Below, one piece after another: positions 1 to 2,889 of a stretch of 13,526 nt of DNA. This DNA comes from Synergistales bacterium. GTDB lineage: Bacteria > Synergistota > Synergistia > Synergistales > Aminobacteriaceae. The number at the start of each line of letters is the position of its first letter. Within the stretch, counting starts at the first letter, position 1. The stretch is taken from NCBI GenBank assembly GCA_025997955.1, contig BNVH01000086.1, forward strand, positions 1-13,526. Reading direction: 5' to 3'. A program made the position numbers and the translations under genes. The notes beneath the pieces were generated by a model that worked only from the letters and a program-made list of their open reading frames with translations, had not been told where the DNA came from and did no database searches.

Positions 1-7
1 TTGAGAT

Positions 8-62
8 AGGGCTAACTCCCCTTTTGTTGGCTCTATTTTATCATATTTCAGCTAAAGCACAA
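8..62 (-). promoter_or_regulatory. Antisense promoter and 5' hairpin of a truncated W unit
   Basis: On the minus strand, TTGTGC (57-62), a 16-bp spacer and an extended -10 TGATAAAAT (35-43) match the promoters of W copies A and B. The hairpin AGGGCTAAC/GTTGGCTCT (8-16 with 26-34) would form the first bases of the antisense RNA. The matching 44-codon gene would lie to the left of the window. Confidence 0.55.
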
Positions 63-70
63 TATACTAA

Positions 71-96
71 AAAAGCACTCCTATCGGGGCGCTTTT
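71..96. terminator. Terminator-like hairpin at left end of P copy 1
   Basis: AAAAGC (71-76) pairs with GCTTTT (91-96). After one A-C mismatch, CTCC pairs with GGGG around the loop TATC. A-runs and T-runs flank both arms, so it could act on either strand. It is a diverged copy of the perfect terminator at 2826-2851. Confidence 0.5.
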
Positions 97-119
97 CGCT
101 TCCGAAAGGGGGTGAGAGC

Positions 120-203
120 GTGGCGAAAATAATAAAACTCGTATTAGCCCTTAAGAAGCTAACACGAGTCATCGTCGAACTAATTCGACTCATCAAAGCG
201 TAA
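120..203 (+). CDS. 27-aa amphipathic cationic peptide, P family copy 1 (putative type I toxin)
   Basis: A 27-codon ORF starts at GTG behind GGGGGTG (108-114), five bases from the start, and ends in TAA. The peptide begins MAKIIKLVLALKK and carries seven Lys/Arg and one Glu, a net charge of about +6. Placed on a helix, the charged residues (3, 6, 12, 13, 16, 20, 23, 26) fall on one face and Leu/Ile/Val fill the other, so it should be a membrane-active amphipathic helix. It is identical to copy 3 (1224-1307). This copy has lost the promoter, leader hairpin and 5' arm of the SD hairpin: compared with copy 3, about 75 bases are missing between the terminator-like hairpin (71-96) and TCCGAAAG at 101. 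It may therefore be silent or depend on read-through. I recognise no protein family; a role as toxin is inferred from architecture. Confidence 0.6.
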   Translation: MAKIIKLVLALKKLTRVIVELIRLIKA

Positions 204-304
204 TCACGAAACTTCGTTAGGGTGTAAAACCTGATGAAGGTCGACAGCCTCCATCAAGGTAGCCCATTTACTACGGTCATCCGAATCTCCCCCGGATGGC
301 TTTC

Positions 305-332
305 ATTATACCAAAAATCAAAATGACTGCAA
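305..332 (-). promoter_or_regulatory. Antisense promoter, P copy 1
   Basis: Minus-strand TTGCAG (327-332), 16-bp spacer, TATAAT (305-310). The other three P copies have TTGCGC at the -35 with the same spacer and the same -10. It points back across the peptide ORF. Confidence 0.65.
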
Positions 333-412
333 GACAAAACCCATTAAAAAAGCGCCCCCCTCGAACTCACTCTCTATTGTTTGTTGTAAAACATATACTT
401 TACGGATATTTT

Positions 413-421
413 TGATATAAT
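413..421 (+). promoter_or_regulatory. Extended -10 promoter of W copy A
   Basis: TGATATAAT is a consensus extended -10 element. No good -35 lies at 16-18 bp, which an extended -10 can tolerate. Transcription would start near 428, giving a leader of about 72 nt before the ATG at 500. W copy B lacks this element. Confidence 0.55.
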
Positions 422-442
422 GTCTTGCAGAAGGGGTCTCCG

Positions 443-492
443 GTGAGTCAGGGCTCACTACCAACGGGGGAACTTACCCTGCGAAAGCCAGG
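443..492 (+). promoter_or_regulatory. W copy A leader hairpins, including SD-sequestering hairpin
   Basis: GTGAG (443-447) pairs with CTCAC (454-458). CCTGC (478-482) pairs with GCCAGG (487-492) around a GAAA loop with one bulged C. The second hairpin buries the AGG of the SD. W copy B (1460-1474) keeps only the second hairpin. Confidence 0.5.
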
Positions 493-499
493 TGATGAA

Positions 500-634
500 A
501 TGCGGAAATATCGCACCAAATCCCGGAGCAGACGTAGCGGTAAGGCAACCTCAGCCAAGGTTTCTTACTTTACCGCTACTCTGTATTGGCTGGCTCGTCT
601 AATCCTGTTACTCTGGGATAGATTCGTCCGCTGA
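500..634 (+). CDS. 44-aa basic/hydrophobic small protein, W family copy A (putative type I toxin)
   Basis: Forty-four codons starting at ATG behind AGGTGA (490-495), four bases away. The same frame stays open upstream to 425, but that stretch overlaps the promoter and is not shared with copy B, so the ATG at 500 is preferred. Residues 1-20 are strongly basic (MRKYRTKSRSRRSGK...). Residues 23-40 form a hydrophobic segment with two Trp (YFTATLYWLARLILLLW), followed by DRFVR. This is the layout of a single-pass or membrane-inserting peptide with a positive-inside N-terminus. The C-terminal half is identical in copy B (1482-1616), whereas the N-terminal half differs at six residues. A GAAA hairpin (478-492) covers the SD, and a convergent antisense promoter lies at 697-724. 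I recognise no family. Confidence 0.6.
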   Translation: MRKYRTKSRSRRSGKATSAKVSYFTATLYWLARLILLLWDRFVR

Positions 635-669
635 ATCCGGGAGCTACACAATTTCAAAATCTTTAAGAT

Positions 670-696
670 AGGGCTAACTCCCCTTTTGTTGGCTCT
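670..696 (+). terminator. 3' hairpin of W copy A
   Basis: A 9-bp stem with two G-U pairs (AGGGCTAAC 670-678 with GTTGGCTCT 688-696) and a 9-nt loop TCCCCTTTT, followed by ATTTTAT. On the plus strand it could end the 44-aa mRNA. On the minus strand it is the 5' hairpin of the antisense RNA. Conserved at 8-34 and 1652-1678. Confidence 0.5.
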
Positions 697-724
697 ATTT
701 TATCATATTTCAGCTAAAGCACAA
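697..724 (-). promoter_or_regulatory. Antisense promoter, W copy A
   Basis: Minus-strand TTGTGC (719-724), spacer 16, TAAAAT (697-702) with an extended TG. Identical to the promoters at 35-62 and 1679-1706. Confidence 0.65.
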
Positions 725-730
725 TATACT

Positions 731-759
731 AAAAAGTGCCCCCTCTCGGGCTCGCTTTT
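731..759. terminator. Terminator-like hairpin between W copy A and P copy 2
   Basis: AAAAG pairs with CTTTT at the ends, and CCC pairs with GGG around TCTC, with mismatches between them. Its minus strand ends in TTTTT and would terminate the antisense RNA of P copy 2. Confidence 0.4.
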
Positions 760-772
760 CGCTGTAATAATG

Positions 773-778
773 TATAAT
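773..778 (+). promoter_or_regulatory. -10 element of P copy 2 mRNA
   Basis: TATAAT with a TG directly before it and no convincing -35. Copy 3 has the same element at 1140-1145. The sense promoter therefore looks weaker than the antisense promoter. Confidence 0.5.
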
Positions 779-784
779 ATCGGC

Positions 785-848
785 GGGGAGAACGCGAAGA
801 GGGAACTCGGCGCGTAGCTGTCTGAGGGTACACCTCCGAAAGGAGGTG
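785..848 (+). promoter_or_regulatory. Structured leader of P copy 2 with SD hairpin
   Basis: After a 5' GGGGAG (785-790), hairpin 1 is ACGCG (792-796) with CGCGT (811-815), inner stem GAG/CTC and loop GGAA. The next perfect hairpin, CACCTCC-GAAA-GGAGGTG (831-848), hides the SD five bases before the GTG start. Both loops are GNRA tetraloops. Translation of this mRNA should be shut off in the folded state. Confidence 0.6.
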
Positions 849-853
849 ATTGC

Positions 854-958
854 GTGGAAAAATTCGTGAGGCTAATTGAGGCCGTAACAAAACTCGTATT
901 AGCTTTTACAGAGCTAATACGAGCTGTCGCAGAACTTTTGCGGCTTTTTAAAACGTAA
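854..958 (+). CDS. 34-aa amphipathic peptide, P family copy 2 (putative type I toxin)
   Basis: Thirty-four codons from GTG to TAA, with the SD GGAGGTG at 842-848. It starts MEKFVRLIEAVTKLV and ends LLRLFKT. Its last 22 residues align without gaps to the 27-aa peptide with 12 identities (pattern KLVLA..., L.R, EL.RL.K). Charged residues at 2, 3, 6, 9, 13, 20, 23, 27, 30 and 33 fall on one side of a helix, and the other side is Leu/Val/Ala/Phe. Net charge is about +2, lower than that of the 27-aa form. This is the most complete unit: -10, leader hairpin, SD hairpin, ORF, two 3' hairpins, antisense promoter and flanking terminator hairpins are all present. A membrane toxin under antisense control is the best reading. 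An antimicrobial or signalling peptide is possible. No named family is recognised. Confidence 0.65.
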   Translation: MEKFVRLIEAVTKLVLAFTELIRAVAELLRLFKT

Positions 959-986
959 TCTATCGTGAACTTTGTTGGGCGTAAAT

Positions 987-1052
987 CCTGATGAAGGCCA
1001 CAACCCTCCATCAAGGTAGCCAACGACCCGTTGCCTGAGCTCCCCCAGGCAA
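987..1052 (+). promoter_or_regulatory. 3' paired hairpins of P copy 2 (antisense recognition region)
   Basis: TGATGAAGG pairs with CCTCCATCA with one A-C mismatch. TTGCCTG pairs with CAGGCAA around a loop containing CTCCCC. The second stem differs in sequence from that of copies 1, 3 and 4 (CATCCG/CGGATG) but keeps pairing and loop, which supports a structured RNA on one or both strands. Confidence 0.5.
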
Positions 1053-1056
1053 CATT

Positions 1057-1084
1057 ATTATACCAAAAATCAAAATGAGCGCAA
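1057..1084 (-). promoter_or_regulatory. Antisense promoter, P copy 2
   Basis: Minus-strand TTGCGC (1079-1084), 16-bp spacer, TATAAT (1057-1062). Confidence 0.68.
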
Positions 1085-1099
1085 GACAAAACCCATTTA

Positions 1100-1126
1100 A
1101 AAAGCGCCCCTCTTGGATTCGCTTTT
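1100..1126. terminator. Terminator-like hairpin between P copies 2 and 3
   Basis: AAAAGCG (1100-1106) pairs with CGCTTTT (1120-1126) around a 13-nt loop that can pair partly. It can end the copy 2 mRNA on the plus strand and the copy 3 antisense RNA on the minus strand. Confidence 0.5.
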
Positions 1127-1139
1127 CGCTGTAATAATG

Positions 1140-1145
1140 TATAAT
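1140..1145 (+). promoter_or_regulatory. -10 element of P copy 3 mRNA
   Basis: TATAAT in the same context as 773-778, with no convincing -35. Transcription would start near 1152, at a GGGGAG segment. Confidence 0.5.
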
Positions 1146-1151
1146 ATCGGC

Positions 1152-1218
1152 GGGGAGAACGCGAAAGGGAAACCTGACGCGTGAGCTATCAAAAAGGTCA
1201 CACCTCCGAAAGGGGGTG
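1152..1218 (+). promoter_or_regulatory. Structured leader of P copy 3 with SD hairpin
   Basis: Hairpin 1: ACGCG (1159-1163) with CGCGT (1178-1182), inner stem AGG/CCT and loop GAAA. Copy 2 has GAG/CTC and GGAA at the same place, so two base pairs changed in compensation. SD hairpin: CACCTCC-GAAA-GGGGGTG (1201-1218) with one G-U pair. Confidence 0.58.
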
Positions 1219-1223
1219 AGAGC

Positions 1224-1307
1224 GTGGCGAAAATAATAAAACTCGTATTAGCCCTTAAGAAGCTAACACGAGTCATCGTCGAACTAATTCGACTCATCAA
1301 AGCGTAA
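1224..1307 (+). CDS. 27-aa amphipathic cationic peptide, P family copy 3 (putative type I toxin)
   Basis: This ORF is nucleotide-identical to the one at 120-203: 27 codons, GTG start, SD GGGGGTG at 1212-1218, net charge about +6, helical amphipathic pattern. Unlike copy 1, it retains the -10 (1140-1145), leader hairpin and SD hairpin, so it is probably the functional source of this peptide. No terminator hairpin separates it from W copy B: at about 1445 the unit fuses directly to the W sequence CAACGGGGGAAC. A transcript from 1152 would therefore carry both the 27-aa and 44-aa ORFs. The antisense promoter at 1407-1434 remains between them. Toxin role is inferred only from architecture and peptide character. 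Confidence 0.63.
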   Translation: MAKIIKLVLALKKLTRVIVELIRLIKA

Positions 1308-1406
1308 TCACGAAACTTCGTTAGGGCGTAATTCCTGATGAAGGTTCGCCCCTTCAAAAGGTAGCCCATTTACTACGGTCATCCGAATCTCCCCCGGATG
1401 GCTTTC

Positions 1407-1434
1407 ATTATACCAAAAATCAAAATGAGCGCAA
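1407..1434 (-). promoter_or_regulatory. Antisense promoter, P copy 3
   Basis: Minus-strand TTGCGC (1429-1434), 16-bp spacer, TATAAT (1407-1412). Confidence 0.68.
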
Positions 1435-1481
1435 GACAAAACCCAACGGGGGAACTTACCCTGCGAAAGCCAGGTGATGAA

Positions 1482-1616
1482 ATGCGGAAACATCGCGCTA
1501 AATCCCGGAGCAGACGTAGCGGCAAGGTAACCCTCACCAAGGTTTATTACTTTACCGCTACTCTGTATTGGCTGGCTCGTCTAATCCTGTTACTCTGGGA
1601 TAGATTCGTCCGCTGA
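1482..1616 (+). CDS. 44-aa basic/hydrophobic small protein, W family copy B
   Basis: This is the second copy of the 500-634 gene: 44 codons, ATG start, same AGGTGA SD and the CCTGC-GAAA-GCCAGG hairpin (1460-1474). The hydrophobic C-terminal half (YFTATLYWLARLILLLWDRFVR region) is identical to copy A. The basic N-terminal half has six substitutions (for example Y4H and T6A), and most nucleotide changes in it alter the residue. The unit has lost its own extended -10 promoter because P copy 3 joins it at about 1445, so expression probably depends on the P copy 3 promoter or read-through. Its antisense promoter (1679-1706) is intact. Confidence 0.55.
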   Translation: MRKHRAKSRSRRSGKVTLTKVYYFTATLYWLARLILLLWDRFVR

Positions 1617-1651
1617 ATCCGGGAGCTACACAATTCCAAAATCTTTGAGAT

Positions 1652-1678
1652 AGGGCTAACTCCCCTTTTGTTGGCTCT
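1652..1678 (+). terminator. 3' hairpin of W copy B
   Basis: AGGGCTAAC (1652-1660) pairs with GTTGGCTCT (1670-1678), followed by ATTTTATC. Identical to the hairpins at 8-34 and 670-696. Confidence 0.5.
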
Positions 1679-1706
1679 ATTTTATCATATTTCAGCTAAA
1701 GCACAA
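1679..1706 (-). promoter_or_regulatory. Antisense promoter, W copy B
   Basis: Minus-strand TTGTGC (1701-1706), 16-bp spacer, TAAAAT (1679-1684) with extended TG. Confidence 0.65.
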
Positions 1707-1740
1707 TATACTAAAAAACGCCCATCTCGGGCTCGCTTTT

Positions 1741-1886
1741 TCGCTTGGTTTGGTTAAGCCCACTCCGTTTTAGGTTCAAATCATACTTATGCCTCAAACC
1801 ATTGATTTTGCAGTGTTTTTTGGCTTTATCGCCCCGCTGGACAGTAACAACTATAACACAAAACAACTTTTGTGAGAGAATAACAT
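1741..1886. other. Intergenic spacer between peptide array and type II toxin operon
   Basis: No supported gene or repeat unit is visible here. A short minus-strand frame exists but has no ribosome binding site and no recognisable product. A T-arm-like GGTTCAAATC at about 1772-1781 is not part of a tRNA that I can fold. Confidence 0.4.
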
Positions 1887-1919
1887 CTTGACTCAAGTGA
1901 GCCATTGGCTTATATTAAG
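1887..1919 (+). promoter_or_regulatory. Promoter and paired operator-like palindromes of the RelE/HTH operon
   Basis: TTGACT (1888-1893), 17-bp spacer, TATATT (1911-1916). Two 11-bp palindromes of form CTTNNNNNAAG sit on it: CTTGACTCAAG (1887-1897) on the -35 and CTTATATTAAG (1909-1919) on the -10. Their centres are 22 bp apart, two helical turns, as expected for cooperative binding by an HTH antitoxin. The expected start of transcription (about 1923) coincides with the ATG, so the mRNA may be leaderless. Confidence 0.6.
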
Positions 1920-1922
1920 TTT

Positions 1923-2291
1923 ATGAAAACAATACCGCCGATAACAGTCATAGAAACGCCGTCTTTCTTACGTGACTCTAAGCGCCTTATGGACGAGGAT
2001 GAGCGTAGAGATTTGGTAGCCTTTCTTGCCTATAACCCAACGGCGGGAGACCTGATCTGTGGAACAGGTGGAGTCCGCAAAGTTCGATGGGCGAGAGAAG
2101 GCGGTGGTAAGAGCGGAGGGTATAGGGTAATCTTCTATTTTCATTCTATGAGCGTTCCGTTGTTTGCCCTGAACATTTTCGCCAAGAACCAACGCGCTAA
2201 TATCAGCCAGTCAGAACGCAACGTTCTAAGGGAATTGACGGCGATATTGGCAAGTGAGTACAAAAAACAAGGAGAAGGGAAAAGAATATGA
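1923..2291 (+). CDS. RelE/HigB-type mRNA interferase toxin
   Basis: A protein of 122 residues from the ATG at 1923; the frame stays open a little further upstream but that region is the promoter. Features of the RelE/HigB-2 family (PF06296-like) are the segment TGGVRKVRWA (48-57), the glycine-rich KSGGYRVIFYF (63-73) that forms the core strands, and the FAKNQRANIS region (86-95) where the family usually reads AKNEK.NLS. Family members cleave mRNA on the ribosome and are neutralised by an HTH partner. The stop overlaps the start of that partner gene (ATGA), so the two are translationally coupled. The toxin-first order is typical of higBA. Residues around the usual catalytic Arg/Lys positions are present, and no damage is visible. 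No SD precedes the start, in line with a leaderless mRNA. Confidence 0.8.
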   Translation: MKTIPPITVIETPSFLRDSKRLMDEDERRDLVAFLAYNPTAGDLICGTGGVRKVRWAREGGGKSGGYRVIFYFHSMSVPLFALNIFAKNQRANISQSERNVLRELTAILASEYKKQGEGKRI

Positions 2292-2590
2292 GCAATGGAA
2301 GCCGAATTATAGAAAGCATGAAAGAAGCCGTGGCTATAGCTCGCGGTGAAATACCTGCTGAATCATACAACGTGCATATCCCTGAACGGGTGGATGTGGC
2401 GTCCATTCGCAGACAGTTGGGTCTGACTCAGGCATCTTTTGCCGCCTCTTTTGGCCTGTCTCTGTATACCCTGCGTAATTGGGAGCAAGGCAAGCGTCAG
2501 CCTGAGCCAGCCGCGCGAGCTTATCTGAAAGTTATAGAAAAAGCCCCCGAAACAGTGAGAAGCGTTCTTGCAGGAATAGCGACAGAGTAG
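2288..2590 (+). CDS. HTH antitoxin (HigA/NadS-type) of the RelE-like toxin
   Basis: One hundred residues. An N-terminal arm (1-35) probably wraps the toxin. It is followed by a Cro/C1-type HTH (about 38-70: IRRQLGLTQASFAASFGL then TLRNWEQGKR) and a C-terminal helix. The wording RNWEQGKRQPEPAARAYL is characteristic of NadS/HigA-type antitoxins. The gene starts in the toxin stop (ATGA), with GAAGGGA at 2274-2280 seven bases upstream as SD. Expected roles are to bind and inhibit the toxin and to repress the operon through the palindromes at 1887-1919. The decayed P copy 4 begins eight bases after its stop, and its antisense promoter points towards this gene with no terminator between. Confidence 0.85.
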   Translation: MSNGSRIIESMKEAVAIARGEIPAESYNVHIPERVDVASIRRQLGLTQASFAASFGLSLYTLRNWEQGKRQPEPAARAYLKVIEKAPETVRSVLAGIATE

Positions 2591-2776
2591 GAACTCTCAC
2601 CTCCGAAAGTAGGTGATTACACGGTCATCTGAGTCTCCCCGGTCTGGCGGAACTAATCCGTGCTTTCAAAAAGAAACGTAATTAACGAACTTCGTTAGGG
2701 TGTAAAACCTGATGAAGGTCGAGAGCCTCCATCAAGGTAGCCCATTTACTACGGTCATCCGAATCTCCCCCGGATG
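2591..2776 (-). ncRNA. Orphan antisense RNA of decayed P copy 4
   Basis: The minus-strand promoter is intact (TTGCGC 2805-2810, spacer 16, TATAAT 2783-2788), and the 3' hairpins match those of copies 1 and 3. RNA would start near 2776. With no functional peptide beneath it, it could act in trans on the 27-aa mRNAs, which share its recognition hairpins. It has no terminator before the antitoxin gene and might extend antisense into it; the left boundary is arbitrary. Confidence 0.4.
2598..2685 (+). pseudogene. Decayed P-family peptide gene (copy 4)
   Basis: The SD hairpin is recognisable (CACCTCC-GAAA-GTAGGTG, 2598-2615, one mismatch). The GTG start is replaced by ATTACACGG. A segment resembling the 3' hairpin region (ACGGTCATCTGAGTCTCCCC, from about 2621) now sits where the N-terminus should be. 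Only the last codons survive (2644-2685, reading LAELIRAFKKKRN), similar to the C-terminus of the 34-aa form. The -10 and leader hairpin are absent. Rearrangement between units is the likely cause. Confidence 0.6.
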
Positions 2777-2782
2777 GCTTTC

Positions 2783-2810
2783 ATTATACCAAAAATCAAA
2801 ATGAGCGCAA
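2783..2810 (-). promoter_or_regulatory. Antisense promoter, P copy 4
   Basis: Same TTGCGC-16-TATAAT promoter as copies 2 and 3, preserved although the peptide gene is destroyed. Confidence 0.65.
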
Positions 2811-2825
2811 GACAAAATCCATTTA

Positions 2826-2851
2826 AAAAGCGCCCCTCACGGGGCGCTTTT
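2826..2851. terminator. Bidirectional intrinsic terminator
   Basis: A perfect 11-bp stem (AAAAGCGCCCC 2826-2836, loop TCAC, GGGGCGCTTTT 2841-2851). It ends with T-runs on both strands, so it can stop the accessory island from the left and the porin gene from the right. Degenerate versions separate the peptide units upstream. Confidence 0.88.
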
Positions 2852-2889
2852 CGCTGTTTGGTTGTGAAACTGTGTTATGTTATGAAAGG

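Larger units (their letters stand above)
71..298 (-). ncRNA. Predicted antisense RNA opposing P copy 1
   Basis: A minus-strand promoter lies at 305-332 (TATAAT at 305-310; TTGCAG at 327-332; spacer 16). Transcription would start near 298 and run left across the 27-aa ORF to the hairpin at 71-96, whose minus strand ends in a T-run. The RNA would be fully complementary to the peptide mRNA and would begin with a hairpin (CATCCG/CGGATG stem) that displays a GGGGGAG loop. Start and end are inferred from the promoter and hairpin only. Confidence 0.45.
349..690 (-). ncRNA. Predicted antisense RNA opposing W copy A
   Basis: The promoter TTGTGC (719-724), 16-bp spacer and TGATAAAAT (697-705) would start minus-strand transcription near 690. 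The RNA opens with the hairpin AGGGCTAAC/GTTGGCTCT (670-696), whose minus-strand loop reads AAAAGGGGA, and then covers the 44-codon ORF. The left end is uncertain because the hairpin near 349 is degenerate. Confidence 0.42.
731..1050 (-). ncRNA. Predicted antisense RNA opposing P copy 2
   Basis: The promoter at 1057-1084 (TTGCGC, spacer 16, TATAAT) would start RNA near 1050. It runs left over the 34-aa ORF and its leader to the hairpin at 731-759, about 320 nt. Its 5' hairpin has the stem TTGCCTG/CAGGCAA, which replaces the CATCCG/CGGATG stem of the other P units while the GGGGGAG loop is kept. Confidence 0.5.
1100..1400 (-). ncRNA. Predicted antisense RNA opposing P copy 3
   Basis: The promoter at 1407-1434 (TTGCGC, spacer 16, TATAAT) would start RNA near 1400, ending at the hairpin 1100-1126. 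It spans the whole mRNA leader, ORF and 3' hairpins, about 300 nt. The first hairpin is CATCCG/CGGATG with a GGGGGAG-containing loop. Confidence 0.5.
1099..1672 (-). ncRNA. Predicted antisense RNA opposing W copy B
   Basis: The promoter TTGTGC (1701-1706), spacer 16 and TGATAAAAT (1679-1687) start minus-strand RNA near 1672. No terminator is visible before 1100-1126, so the RNA could cover both W copy B and P copy 3. The left end is a guess. Confidence 0.35.
1..1745. repeat. Mosaic array of two small-peptide repeat units (P and W)
   Basis: Two interspersed repeat families fill this stretch. Order: W 3' end (1-70), P copy 1 (71-345), W copy A (about 413-730), P copy 2 (731-1098), P copy 3 (1099-1440), W copy B (1441-1710). 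A fourth, decayed P copy lies at 2591-2851. P units share a leader hairpin, an SD hairpin, a short GTG ORF, two 3' hairpins and a minus-strand promoter. W units share an SD hairpin, a 44-codon ORF, a 3' hairpin and a different minus-strand promoter. Units are separated by degenerate forms of one terminator hairpin (AAAAGCGCCCC type). Identity is patchy: P copies 1 and 3 are identical across the ORF, diverge over about 35 bases after it, then are nearly identical again, which suggests recombination between copies. No transposase, CRISPR-like spacing or target-site duplication is visible. Confidence 0.8.

Noticed and set aside
1330..1410. A minus-strand mini-ORF (ATG, eight codons) behind GGGGGAG in the antisense RNA of P copies 1, 3 and 4
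   Set aside because: The ATG is absent in copy 2, and the G-rich segment is better explained as the loop of the conserved hairpin.
703..1493. Minus-strand open frames across the peptide array
   Set aside because: They cross promoters and hairpins of the repeat units, overlap each other in copies that differ by frame, and have no SD.
1..1745. CRISPR array or diversity-generating retroelement
   Set aside because: The repeats are long, unequally spaced, carry ORFs and promoters, and there is no cas gene or reverse transcriptase. Differences between copies are not confined to adenines.
1768..1785. tRNA T-arm-like GGTTCAAATC
   Set aside because: No matching acceptor, D or anticodon arm can be folded around it.
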